DNA from: Corynebacterium felinum | GTDB taxonomy: Bacteria > Actinomycetota > Actinomycetes > Mycobacteriales > Mycobacteriaceae | Reading direction: 5' to 3' | NCBI RefSeq assembly: GCF_030408755.1 | Contig: NZ_CP047209.1 | Coordinates: 3,172,026-3,236,025 of the forward strand | Length of the DNA: 64,000 nt | Part shown: piece by piece, positions 54,436 through 62,914 of the stretch | Position numbering within the stretch: the first letter of the stretch is position 1 | Layout of the letters: every line of letters starts with the position of its first letter | Made by a program: the position numbers and the translations under genes | The notes under the pieces: model-generated | The model's input: only the letters and a program-made list of their open reading frames with translations | What the model was told of the DNA's origin: nothing | Databases searched by the model: none

Positions 54436-55365
54436 ATGTCTGAGATCCATAACGTCATCATCATCGGCTCTGGGCCTGCAGGTTATACTGCGGCTTTATA
54501 TGCCGCACGCGCCGATCTGAAACCACTTGTCTTCGAAGGCTTCGAATACGGTGGGTCATTGATGACAACCACAGAGGTAGAAAACTTCCCAGGTTTCAAA
54601 GACGGAATCTTAGGGCCCGAATTGATGGAAAACATGCGCGCCCAAGCTGAGCGCTTCGGCGCAGACCTGCGCATGGAAAACGTCACCAAAGTGGAGCTCG
54701 AAGGCGAAACGAAAAAAGTCTGGGTTGACGACAAACTCTTCGAAGCACGCGCCGTCATTCTCGCCACCGGCTCCGCACCTCGCTACATTGGCGCACCTGG
54801 CGAACAGGAACTGCTTGGCCGCGGCGTATCGGCATGCGCGACCTGCGACGGTTTCTTCTTCCGCGACCATGACATCGCAGTCGTCGGCGGCGGCGATTCC
54901 GCAATGGAAGAAGCAATCTTCTTAACTAAGTTCGCACGATCAGTTACCATCGTTCACCGCCGCGAAGAATTCCGCGCCTCCAACATCATGCTCGAACGCG
55001 CACGGGCAAACGAGAAGATTACCTTCCTCACCAACAAGGTGGTTACCCGCGTCACTGGCGACAACGCCGTCAGCGGACTGGAACTACAAGACACAGTCAC
55101 CGGTGAAACTTCCACACTGAATGTCACCGCCATGTTCGCAGCCATCGGACACGATCCTCGCTCCGAGATGTTCCGCGACGTGGTCAACTGCGATGAGGCC
55201 GGCTACGTCCTCGTCGAACACCCCTCCACCAAGACCAACGTTCCAGGTGTCTTCGCCATCGGTGACCTCGTCGACAGCCACTACCAGCAGGCAATCACCG
55301 CCGCTGGCTCCGGCTGCCGTGGCGCCATCGACGCCGAGCACTACCTCGAAGCCCTTGCCAACTAA
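54436..55365 (+). CDS. trxB: Thioredoxin reductase
   Basis: Flavoprotein that reduces thioredoxin with NADPH. The 309-residue protein has the FAD-binding [19 protein letters not shown], the redox centre CATC at residues 134-137 in [11 protein letters not shown], the NADPH-binding [12 protein letters not shown] with HRR in [11 protein letters not shown], and the C-terminal FAD motif [18 protein letters not shown] 54436 is the standard start; GAAAGG is 15 nt upstream. It follows a SigM-type promoter and precedes trxA by 96 nt. Confidence 0.95.
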   Translation: MSEIHNVIIIGSGPAGYTAALYAARADLKPLVFEGFEYGGSLMTTTEVENFPGFKDGILGPELMENMRAQAERFGADLRMENVTKVELEGETKKVWVDDKLFEARAVILATGSAPRYIGAPGEQELLGRGVSACATCDGFFFRDHDIAVVGGGDSAMEEAIFLTKFARSVTIVHRREEFRASNIMLERARANEKITFLTNKVVTRVTGDNAVSGLELQDTVTGETSTLNVTAMFAAIGHDPRSEMFRDVVNCDEAGYVLVEHPSTKTNVPGVFAIGDLVDSHYQQAITAAGSGCRGAIDAEHYLEALAN

Positions 55366-55461
55366 CACAACGATCCAAGGCACGCTTCGCACCGCAGATG
55401 CGTCGCGCTATCCACTTCACTTCTACGTACCCACACATCGTCAAGAAAGGTAAACCCTACA

Positions 55462-55785
55462 ATGAGCAAAGCAGTAGCAGTAACCCAAGACACCTTCCGT
55501 TCCGTCGTTGTTGAATCCGATAAACCAGTCCTAGTCGACTTTTGGGCAGAATGGTGCGGCCCCTGCAAGAAGCTTGGCCCAATCCTCGACGAAGTTGCCG
55601 CAGAGCTTGACGGCAAGGTCGTTGTAGCAAAGGTTGATGTGGACAAAGAACGTACCCTAGGCGCAATGTTCCAGATCATGTCGATCCCTACCGTGCTGAT
55701 TTACAACAACGGCGAAAAGGTCGATGAATTTATTGGCGCACGCTCTAAGTCCGAGATCGTGGCGCTCCTGCAAAAGTACATCTAA
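55462..55785 (+). CDS. trxA: Thioredoxin
   Basis: General dithiol donor. The 107-residue protein has the active site WCGPC at residues 31-35 in FWAEWCGPCKKLGPILDE and the cis-proline segment MSIPTVLIYNNGE. A ribosome-binding site GAAAGG lies 10 nt before the ATG. Probably cotranscribed with trxB. The mycobacterial counterpart is trxC (Rv3914). Confidence 0.94.
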   Translation: MSKAVAVTQDTFRSVVVESDKPVLVDFWAEWCGPCKKLGPILDEVAAELDGKVVVAKVDVDKERTLGAMFQIMSIPTVLIYNNGEKVDEFIGARSKSEIVALLQKYI

Positions 55786-55815
55786 CTGGTATCCTTATTT
55801 CAGCAGTATTCCCTA

Positions 55816-55870
55816 GTAAACACGCAATATTCTTAGGAAATAATTATATTTGTCGAGGAATATTGTTTAC
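55816..55870. terminator. Long A/T-rich hairpin between trxA and cwlM
   Basis: GTAAAC (55816-55821) and CAATATTC (55825-55832) pair with GAATATTG (55858-55865) and GTTTAC (55865-55870, sharing a base), around a 25-nt A/T loop. It could attenuate or end the trx transcript before cwlM; there is no G/C-rich stem, so termination is uncertain. Confidence 0.35.
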
Positions 55871-55895
55871 TGACTGAAGAAAAGAGAGGATAAGC

Positions 55896-57077
55896 GTGAC
55901 TGAAGTTCTAAGGGCAGGAGACCGAAGCCCACGCGTAGCCGAAGTTCGTGCTGCGCTGGCGAGGCTGGGACTCGTACCCGAGTTCGGCGACGACGTCCAG
56001 TCGGAGCAGGTACTGAAGGAATCAGACACGTATTTCGATGATGCTTTAGTCAGTGCACTAAGGGGATTCCAACAATCCCGCGGCATCATCGCCTCCGGAG
56101 ACATCGACGACACCACCCTCAGGGTGCTGCGCGAAGCCTCCTACCACCTAGGTGCCCGCGTATTGCAATACGTACCGCAGAACGAAATGATCGGCGACGA
56201 CGTATATCAGCTCCAGCAGCAGCTCCACGAGCTCGGTTTCTACACCGACCGCGTCGACGGTCATTTCGGGCCCTGCACCCACGCAGCCCTCATCAACTAC
56301 CAGATGAACTATGGGCTCAACATGGACGGCATTTGTGGCCCCAACACAATCCGCGCCCTAAGCCTCTTAGGGCGCCGAATCACCGGCGGCTCACCCACCA
56401 TCCTCCGCGAACGCGAACGCGTGCGTGACGCAGGCCCACGCCTCACCGGCAAACGCGTGGTCATCGACCCTGCCTTGGGCGGCACCAACAGCGGTTTAAC
56501 CGTCAAAGGGCTCTACGGTGACATCACCGAAGAAGAACTCATCTGGGACCTCGCCAGCCGCGTGGAAGGCCGCATGATTGCCGCAGGCATGGAAACAATC
56601 ATTTCCCGCCCCCGCAAACACGACCTATCCGCCCAAGAGCGTGCCGACGTCGCCAACGCCTTCGGCGCCGACCTCATGATCTGCCTAAAAGCAGACCGAT
56701 ATCCCAACGACAAAGCCTCCGGCTGCGCCACTTTCTACTTCGGCTCCGACAAAGGAAATTACTCCATGATCGGGGAGTTGCTCTCAGGATTCATTCAACG
56801 AGAAATTGTGGCCCGCACCAAACTCGTCAACTGTGGAAACCACGGACGAAGCTGGGATTTACTCCGACTCACCCAAATGCCCTGCATCGAAGTAGTCACC
56901 GGATACTTAAGCAACCCAGGCGACGTACGCATCCTCACCAACCCCTCCAAACGCGACGCCATCGCCGAAGCCATCGTCGTAGCCGTCAAACGGCTCTACC
57001 TCATGGACCAAGACGACCAACCCACCGGAACCTACACCTTCTTAGAACTAGTCGAACAAGAAAAACTCGAAGCATAA
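55896..57077 (+). CDS. cwlM: CwlM-like protein with degenerate amidase domain
   Basis: A 393-residue protein without signal peptide. It has two peptidoglycan-binding repeats (about residues 10-80 and 100-160, the second with VDGHFGPCTHAALINYQ) followed by an amidase_3 domain. In active amidases the zinc ligands lie in DPGHGG and SIHANA; here the first reads DPALGG (His replaced by Leu194) and the second CLKADR (His replaced by Lys265). So it is very probably not a hydrolase. This agrees with mycobacterial CwlM, a cytoplasmic regulator of MurA controlled by phosphorylation. Confidence 0.9.
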   Translation: MTEVLRAGDRSPRVAEVRAALARLGLVPEFGDDVQSEQVLKESDTYFDDALVSALRGFQQSRGIIASGDIDDTTLRVLREASYHLGARVLQYVPQNEMIGDDVYQLQQQLHELGFYTDRVDGHFGPCTHAALINYQMNYGLNMDGICGPNTIRALSLLGRRITGGSPTILRERERVRDAGPRLTGKRVVIDPALGGTNSGLTVKGLYGDITEEELIWDLASRVEGRMIAAGMETIISRPRKHDLSAQERADVANAFGADLMICLKADRYPNDKASGCATFYFGSDKGNYSMIGELLSGFIQREIVARTKLVNCGNHGRSWDLLRLTQMPCIEVVTGYLSNPGDVRILTNPSKRDAIAEAIVVAVKRLYLMDQDDQPTGTYTFLELVEQEKLEA

Positions 57078-57099
57078 AAACCACACTGCTACACACCAA

Positions 57100-57143
57100 T
57101 CCCCTCACTTTTCGTCCGCATAGATGAACACAAAGCGAGGGGA
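57100..57143. terminator. Bidirectional terminator between cwlM and the GNAT-like gene
   Basis: TCCCCTC (57100-57106) pairs with GAGGGGA (57137-57143), with partial inner pairing CTTT/AAAG. It lies between two convergent genes. Confidence 0.6.
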
Positions 57144-57168
57144 CTAATCATAAAACCACCCCCAGGGC

Positions 57169-57822
57169 TTAGTTTTGAAGCACCAACTCTTCAACTTCCT
57201 TCGCCAACAACAAACCTCGCTTCGGCGGCAAATCCAACCGCAACCGAGGAAACAGCGGGTGATCAACATGCACATAAAACCCCGCAGCCTGCAAAATTTC
57301 GCAACTAATCATCCCAATCCGATCCACCCCACGCGAAATAACCCGCAAATCCTCAGGCAAAGGTGCACCAGGATCCTCAACAAAATCAGGCCGGAAAGCA
57401 AAAGCCTCAACCGCAGACACATTTTTGCTCATCAACTCCATGATAACGGCGTCGACAAGCACAGCCTCCAAACCCGTATGCGCAATAACAGGATCAATAT
57501 GCAACGAACTGAGCAAATACGCATCGTCCGACGCGGGAGCAGTAGGCAGCACAACAGCCCCAGGAGCCAAAGAGCGCGGACAAAACAAGATTGTGGCAAT
57601 CGCACGAATCGGAGCCACCCCAGGGCGCTCATGCACCAAATTAAAGCCACAGCTGCCCTGCTCCAACAAGCGGGAGGCAAGCCACGCTTCTTTCTCTAAA
57701 CTAAAGTCAGCGGTGCGCCCCTGAGACGCGCCAGGACACATTTCCCAAAACACACTCTGGGCACACCAGTGATGCACCAAGGGAATATCCTCAGTGCTAA
57801 TCTTTCGCAACTGTGCATCCAT
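57169..57822 (-). CDS. Hypothetical GNAT-like protein (Rv3916c position)
   Basis: A 217-residue cytoplasmic protein in the place of mycobacterial Rv3916c. Acetyltransferase-type order is suggested by an N-terminal LRKISTEDIPLVHHWC and a central strand/helix DDAYLLSSLHIDPVIAHTGLEAVLVDAVI, but the acetyl-CoA loop (Q/R-x2-G-x-G/A) is not clearly present. Near the C-terminus EILQAAGFYVHVDHPLFPRLRLDLP is typical of this actinobacterial group. The role is unknown. It starts 40 nt upstream of the parB 3' end on the same strand. Confidence 0.7.
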   Translation of the reverse strand: MDAQLRKISTEDIPLVHHWCAQSVFWEMCPGASQGRTADFSLEKEAWLASRLLEQGSCGFNLVHERPGVAPIRAIATILFCPRSLAPGAVVLPTAPASDDAYLLSSLHIDPVIAHTGLEAVLVDAVIMELMSKNVSAVEAFAFRPDFVEDPGAPLPEDLRVISRGVDRIGMISCEILQAAGFYVHVDHPLFPRLRLDLPPKRGLLLAKEVEELVLQN

Positions 57823-57861
57823 GATTTCACTTTAGCGAAAGAGCAGAAAAATGTGACGGGG

Positions 57862-58878
57862 TTAACCTTTCGAGGAAAGGATCGACATGATCCGCTCGAA
57901 ATCTTCCTTACCCCCGAACTCCACCACAATCTTGCCCCTACGCTTACCCATGGTGACAGAGACCTTCGTATCCAAATCATCAGCAAGCACATCGGCAGCC
58001 TGCGTCAAGTACTCAGGAGTCGGAGCTTTTTCCCGCTTCTTCGGTTCCTTCTCCTCGCCCCGGTTCGCCAGCGTCACAGCCTCCTCGGTGGCACGAACAC
58101 TCAAACCTTCAGCAATAATGCGCTCAGCCAGCATCTCCTGTGCCGCCTTGCCCTGCTTCAACCCCAACAATGCGCGGGCATGCCCAGCAGTCAAAACCCC
58201 GGCAGCGACCTTACGCTGCACCGAAAGTGGCAATTGCAGCAAACGCATCATGTTCGTAATCACAGGACGTGAACGACCCAAACGATCAGCCAACTCATTC
58301 TGAGTCACACCAAACTCTTCAAGCAACTGCTCATAAGCTGCAGCCTCTTCCAAAGGATTCAGCTGCACACGGTGAATATTCTCCAACAGAGCATCCCGCA
58401 GCATGGACGAATCTTCCGTCTCACGCACAATCGCAGGAATAGCATGCACGCCAGCCTTCGACGCAGCCCTCCAACGACGCTCACCCATGATGATCTCAAA
58501 ACGACCATCCGCAGGGCGCACCACAATAGGCTGCAGCAACCCGAATTCCCGAATGGAATGCACGAGCTCGCCCAAATCATCCTCATCGAACACCCTGCGC
58601 GGGTTCTTCGAATTAGGGATGATCATCCCAATAGGAATCTCACGATAATGCGCCCCAAACTCGCCAGCCTCAGAAGCAGAAGAATCCGAAGAATCAGCAG
58701 CCTGAGCCAAAATAGGGTTAATTAACGCACCACTGGGGTCGCGGGGTTTCGGCTTCTTCGGCGCACCACCCATGAGAATATCGGCAGCGCCCTGGCCCAA
58801 AGCGGAATCAGGGGTGGAGGTAATCAACGCAGCTAGGCCACGGCCCAAGCCGCCCTTTCGGGATTCTTGCGGGTTCAT
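57862..58878 (-). CDS. parB: Chromosome partitioning protein ParB
   Basis: CTP-dependent DNA clamp that loads at parS. The 338-residue protein starts [18 protein letters not shown], a ParA-interacting N-terminal box, then has the CTP-binding region [20 protein letters not shown] and [28 protein letters not shown], the helix-turn-helix [25 protein letters not shown], and the C-terminal dimer domain ending [15 protein letters not shown] 58878 is preferred; GTG 58902 is possible. Ten matching parS-type sites lie in this window. Confidence 0.94.
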   Translation of the reverse strand: MNPQESRKGGLGRGLAALITSTPDSALGQGAADILMGGAPKKPKPRDPSGALINPILAQAADSSDSSASEAGEFGAHYREIPIGMIIPNSKNPRRVFDEDDLGELVHSIREFGLLQPIVVRPADGRFEIIMGERRWRAASKAGVHAIPAIVRETEDSSMLRDALLENIHRVQLNPLEEAAAYEQLLEEFGVTQNELADRLGRSRPVITNMMRLLQLPLSVQRKVAAGVLTAGHARALLGLKQGKAAQEMLAERIIAEGLSVRATEEAVTLANRGEEKEPKKREKAPTPEYLTQAADVLADDLDTKVSVTMGKRRGKIVVEFGGKEDFERIMSILSSKG

Positions 58879-58921
58879 TGAGTCAAGGCTTCCTTTCACC
58901 ACAAGGCAATAGAGTGGACAC

Positions 58922-59854
58922 TTACTTCGCTTTATTCAGTGGAGGTCGGCCAATTGCGCCCGAAGTCTCATCAGGCAAATAATCGCCACGAATCGCCAAC
59001 TCACGCGCAGCATCCAAATACGCCATAGCGCCCCGAGAACCGGGATCGTAATGCAGCACCGTCTGGGAATAGCCGGGGGCCTCAGAAACCTTGACAGAAC
59101 GTGGAATCTTCGTACGCATCACCACTTCACCGAAGTGCTGACGAACCTCACCAATAACCTGCTCCGCCAACTTCGTGCGGGCATCATACATGGTCAAAAG
59201 AATTGCCGAAATATGCAGGTTCGGGTTCAAATGCTGACGAATCATCGAAATATTGTTCAGCAGCTGACCCACACCTTCCAGCGCGTAATACTCACACTGG
59301 ATGGGAATCAAAACCTCGTCAACAGCGGTCATTGCGTTAATTGTGAGCAGCCCGAGGGAAGGGGGGCAATCAATAAACACATAGTCGAAACCTGCATCAC
59401 GAATAAATGGTGAACGCAACGCATCACTTAAACGATATTCTCGTCGCACCATCGACACCAGTTCAATCTCCGCACCAGCCAAATCAATAGTGGCAGGGAT
59501 GCAGAAAAGATTCTCGCTTGCCGTCGACTGTTGCATGGCCTGTTCGGCAGTGCATTCACCGATCAACAATTCGTAGCTCGACGGAGTTCCTGCTCGGTGA
59601 TCGACGCCCAATGCGGTCGACGCATTACCCTGTGGATCAAGATCCACCACAAGAACTTTCAAACCATTAATCGCAAGACCTGCGGCCAAGTTTACCGAAG
59701 AGGTAGTTTTGCCCACACCGCCTTTTTGATTGGCGACTGTCATATGACGTGGCTTTTCCGGACGTGGCAAAGAAAGCGCATTTGGCGTCAAGACCTGCGC
59801 CGCTCGTCGTGCGGCAGCAGCGATCGGGGTATCGTCCCATTTCATATCATCCAT
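58922..59854 (-). CDS. parA: Chromosome partitioning ATPase ParA
   Basis: Walker-type ATPase that moves ParB-parS complexes. The 310-residue protein has the deviant Walker [20 protein letters not shown] near residue 42, [30 protein letters not shown] and [18 protein letters not shown] short N-terminal extension of about 35 residues precedes the ATPase. It lies upstream of parB on the same strand with a 43-nt gap. Confidence 0.95.
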   Translation of the reverse strand: MDDMKWDDTPIAAAARRAAQVLTPNALSLPRPEKPRHMTVANQKGGVGKTTSSVNLAAGLAINGLKVLVVDLDPQGNASTALGVDHRAGTPSSYELLIGECTAEQAMQQSTASENLFCIPATIDLAGAEIELVSMVRREYRLSDALRSPFIRDAGFDYVFIDCPPSLGLLTINAMTAVDEVLIPIQCEYYALEGVGQLLNNISMIRQHLNPNLHISAILLTMYDARTKLAEQVIGEVRQHFGEVVMRTKIPRSVKVSEAPGYSQTVLHYDPGSRGAMAYLDAARELAIRGDYLPDETSGAIGRPPLNKAK

Positions 59855-59948
59855 GACTACCTAGCTTTCGCCCACCTTTCTGGCCCATTATTTTCGCTTC
59901 TCTCACTCTAGTGCGTATTTGCCCGCATAGCCACACTAAATGTGAGCT

Positions 59949-60608
59949 TTAACGTAGCTTAGTTAATGTAATCAACGTAGTGGGTTCCGATAAGGAATCT
60001 CCCACAGTAAGCACGGCGGCCTTGCCACCGCCTGCTCTTTTAATCGCCGCGCCATCCCGCTCAAGTTCCTCGGACACAGAAGCACCCTTCATGGCGATCA
60101 TTTTTCCGCCCTTTTTCACCAGTGGCAACGACCATCCGGCAAGTTTGCCTAGTGGCGCTACTGCACGAGAGGTCACAATATCCACGAGACCTACTTCAGC
60201 GCGGATTGCTTTTTCCTCGGCACGCCCGCGTAAAACAGTGACGTTTTTGAGGCCAAGTTTCTCCTTCACCTCGCCCAAGAACACCGAGCGCTTAAGTAAC
60301 GGTTCAATGAGCACAATCTGTAAGTCAGGTCGTGCTAACGCTAATGGAATACCTGGTAAACCAGCACCCGAACCAATGTCGGCAACGGTTGCACCTTCCG
60401 GCATTACCTCGCCGATTACAGCGCAGTTGAGGATGTGGCGATCCCACAGCCGCGGAAGCTCCCGCGGCCCCATAAAGCCACGCTGAAGACCGTCGGTAGC
60501 TAAAAGCTCGTGATATGCACGTGCCTTATCCAGATTGGGGCCAAAAATTTCTGCTGCTTGTGCAGGGGGTTGTACGTCACAGAGATCTTGACCGTTGTCC
60601 ACCGTCAT
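59949..60608 (-). CDS. rsmG: 16S rRNA (guanine-N7) methyltransferase RsmG
   Basis: Methylates G527 of 16S rRNA with S-adenosylmethionine. The 219-residue protein has [21 protein letters not shown], the SAM site [35 protein letters not shown] and [17 protein letters not shown], all standard for GidB/RsmG. Located directly upstream of parA on the same strand. Confidence 0.95.
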   Translation of the reverse strand: MTVDNGQDLCDVQPPAQAAEIFGPNLDKARAYHELLATDGLQRGFMGPRELPRLWDRHILNCAVIGEVMPEGATVADIGSGAGLPGIPLALARPDLQIVLIEPLLKRSVFLGEVKEKLGLKNVTVLRGRAEEKAIRAEVGLVDIVTSRAVAPLGKLAGWSLPLVKKGGKMIAMKGASVSEELERDGAAIKRAGGGKAAVLTVGDSLSEPTTLITLTKLR

Positions 60609-60777
60609 CTACCTTGGTGCTCCTTCATGAAAATGTGGGCATGTGCAACTTAGTTGTGGACACGCAGGTCGGTGCCCAAGAATGCCCCTAGATCTATTAA
60701 AGCTTACACACACTACCTTACATACCCCTCAACCAGTGCTTTTTGGGAAAGCGCGCTGAACTTGGTAGTGAAACTAA

Positions 60778-60835
60778 AAACCGCTACCAGGACACGCGGA
60801 AAAGGTTCTAACCTTTGTGTCACTGGTAGCGGTTT
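60778..60835. terminator. Inverted repeat overlapping the last parS-like site
   Basis: AAACCGCTACCAG (60778-60790) pairs perfectly with CTGGTAGCGGTTT (60823-60835); an inner AAAGGTT/AACCTTT pair extends the hairpin. It lies downstream of yidC (minus strand) and probably ends that transcript. Confidence 0.6.
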
Positions 60836-60846
60836 CACGTGAAACT
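60831..60846. other. parS: parS-like site 10
   Basis: The inner 14 bases GTTTCACGTGAAAC (60832-60845) are perfect, but the outer bases are G and T in place of T and A. It overlaps the yidC terminator hairpin. Confidence 0.75.
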
Positions 60847-60907
60847 TCACAAACAGTAGTGAAAACTCCCTGTGGCATGGGGTAAAAACTCCCAACCGTC
60901 ACTTCAT

Positions 60908-61864
60908 TTATTTGGCGCCTTTGCCCTTGTTACGGTTCGGACGCTGGCCTGGCTTTGGTGCTGTTGCACGCTTTGCCTCACGCTTAGCCTGCAATTCTGC
61001 TTCTTCCTCGGCGTCCATCTTGGCAAAAATGAATCGCTGCTGGAAGAAGGTCCACACGTTGTTCGACACCATGTAGAACAGCAAACCGATGTGCCACAGA
61101 ACACCGGTGAGCAAGATAGTCAATGGCAGGAACCACATCATCATCTTGTTCATCATGTCCATTTGCATCTGCATCTGGTCATTAGCTGCTGGCTTCTGCT
61201 TACCGGAAGCAATGCGTGCCTTCTGGCGATCGATGCTCATACGTGCATTCAGGTGCAAAGCAACAACGATAATGGCGATCAGCGGGGCAGCCACATAAGT
61301 GATGGTAATCCAGGTGAAGTCAACCGGCTGGAATGCCTGATACATATCTTCAGGCATCCAAATGTAGGCAGATAGTGGCACACCGAAGAGACGAGCATCC
61401 AGGAAGGACTGCACATCTTCAGCGGAGAAGATGTAGTTGGGGGTCAAACGGTTCTGTTCAATGCTCAGACCCAGCTGGCCTACGCCCGAACCAGTGCGGT
61501 TGAAGGAGCGCAGAACGTGGAACAGGCCGATGAATACGGGCATCTGCACCAAGATTGGAAGGCAACCGGCGATTGGGTTGACACCCATCTCCTTTTGGAG
61601 TTTGCGAGTTTCCTCCATCATCTTTTGCTGATCGTTCTTGTATTTCGCTTTCAGCTCTTGGATGCGCGGTTGCATTTCTTGCATCTTGCGCATCGAACGC
61701 ATCTGCTTCATCGTTGGGCGCACCAAGATCACACGGATGGTGACGGTCAGCAGCACGATAGCAAGCACCCACGAGATGCCAGAATCAGGGTCAAACACAA
61801 AGCTGACAACTTTGTGCCAGAACCACAGGATGGCCGAGATTGGCCAGTAAATGAAGTTAAGCAC
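60908..61864 (-). CDS. yidC: Membrane protein insertase YidC
   Basis: Inserts and folds inner-membrane proteins. The 318-residue protein begins MLNFIYWPISAILWFWHKVV, the actinobacterial YidC start, and has the 60-kDa inner-membrane-protein core: TVTIRVILVRPTMKQMRSMRKMQEMQPRIQELKAKYK with the conserved hydrophilic-groove Arg, GCLPILVQMPVFIGLF, WFLPLTILLTGVLW and a Lys/Arg-rich tail. GTG start at 61864. The jag gene found between rsmG and yidC in mycobacteria is not present here; only about 300 nt separate them. Confidence 0.94.
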   Translation of the reverse strand: MLNFIYWPISAILWFWHKVVSFVFDPDSGISWVLAIVLLTVTIRVILVRPTMKQMRSMRKMQEMQPRIQELKAKYKNDQQKMMEETRKLQKEMGVNPIAGCLPILVQMPVFIGLFHVLRSFNRTGSGVGQLGLSIEQNRLTPNYIFSAEDVQSFLDARLFGVPLSAYIWMPEDMYQAFQPVDFTWITITYVAAPLIAIIVVALHLNARMSIDRQKARIASGKQKPAANDQMQMQMDMMNKMMMWFLPLTILLTGVLWHIGLLFYMVSNNVWTFFQQRFIFAKMDAEEEAELQAKREAKRATAPKPGQRPNRNKGKGAK

Positions 61865-62103
61865 GGTGAGTCAAGACTCTTTCTTCAATGGTTGTTTACT
61901 TAAATAAGGCGCAAAGAGGAAAAGAGCGTCGAGAAAGCGAGAGAACACTACTGGTGGTTTCACCGAGTGATGTTCTGTGATAGTTCCCGCTGTGAATTGA
62001 GCTTTCACCCTGCTTTGCTTCACACAACCTGCGATTCTACAGATTGAACGGCTGCTTGCCTAAAGTTACGGGAACAATCAGCGACATATACGCTGCTATT
62101 GAA

Positions 62104-62388
62104 CTATTTTTTCGGCTCGCGTGGGGGAACTGGGTCATATCCACCGGGGTGCCATGGTCCGCATTTGCTTAGCCTGATGAGGGTCATAAAAAATCCGCGA
62201 ATTGCACCATACCGGTTGAGTGCTTGCAGGGAATAGGCGCTGCACGTGGGTTCGAATCGGCAGGTGGAGCCAGGTTTGAGCGCGGAAATGTAGCGTTGAT
62301 AGAAGGTGACGCACGCAATGAGTGCGCGTGCGAGGAAAGAGTGCTTAGGCTTTGGGTCGCCGGATTTTTGCGAGTGCTGTTCGCACAT
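62104..62388 (-). CDS. yidD: Membrane protein insertion efficiency factor YidD
   Basis: Small membrane-associated helper of YidC. The 94-residue protein has [29 protein letters not shown] and [15 protein letters not shown] with the conserved cysteines, the full YidD signature. The ATG at 62388 gives the normal length and overlaps the rnpA 3' end by 44 nt in another frame, which is the usual arrangement. Confidence 0.93.
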   Translation of the reverse strand: MCEQHSQKSGDPKPKHSFLARALIACVTFYQRYISALKPGSTCRFEPTCSAYSLQALNRYGAIRGFFMTLIRLSKCGPWHPGGYDPVPPREPKK

Positions 62389-62734
62389 CTCGTTCCAATT
62401 CCTTCGATGTTGCGGTTGCTGCTGGTGCAAGTGCGCGCAGAACGATGGTTGTTCCGTCTTCAAGTTCGGGCAGAATACCCATGAGGATGTGACGGAGTTT
62501 GCGGCTGACACTGTGGCGTGTCACTGCGTTGCCGACAGCTTTGGATACAACGAGTCCGGCACGAGGTGGCGGGGTGAGCAACATGTGAGTGTGCTGGAGT
62601 TGCAGATTTTCGCTTGTCGACGTCGCGGGCGGGCGTAGATGCACAACAACGGTACCTCCGCCTGCACGTTTACCTCTCCGAATGGTTTGTTTGAACTCTT
62701 CGGAGGAGGTGATTTTATGCTGGTTGGGAAGCAC
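62345..62734 (-). CDS. rnpA: Ribonuclease P protein component
   Basis: Protein subunit of RNase P, which matures tRNA 5' ends. The 129-residue basic protein starts [24 protein letters not shown] and contains the RNR-type motif [20 protein letters not shown]. Length and position between rpmH and yidD are standard. GTG start at 62734. Confidence 0.94.
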   Translation of the reverse strand: MLPNQHKITSSEEFKQTIRRGKRAGGGTVVVHLRPPATSTSENLQLQHTHMLLTPPPRAGLVVSKAVGNAVTRHSVSRKLRHILMGILPELEDGTTIVLRALAPAATATSKELERDVRTALAKIRRPKA

Positions 62735-62770
62735 CGTTGATTAGTGGTGTAAAGCTTTTACGTACCGAAA

Positions 62771-62914
62771 TTACGCGGTGAGCTTTGCACGACCCTTGCT
62801 ACGACGTGCGGCAACGATAGCGCGGCCGGCACGAGTGCGCATACGGATACGGAAGCCGTGCTTCTTAGCGCGACGACGGTTGTTCGGCTGGAACGTCCGC
62901 TTACCCTTGGTCAC
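62771..62914 (-). CDS. rpmH: 50S ribosomal protein L34
   Basis: A 47-residue ribosomal protein, [20 protein letters not shown] and so on to AKLTA, the universal L34 sequence. GTG 62914 with GGAG 9 nt upstream is the true start; the frame stays open far upstream without meaning. It is the last gene before the origin and is transcribed away from it. Confidence 0.96.
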   Translation of the reverse strand: MTKGKRTFQPNNRRRAKKHGFRIRMRTRAGRAIVAARRSKGRAKLTA

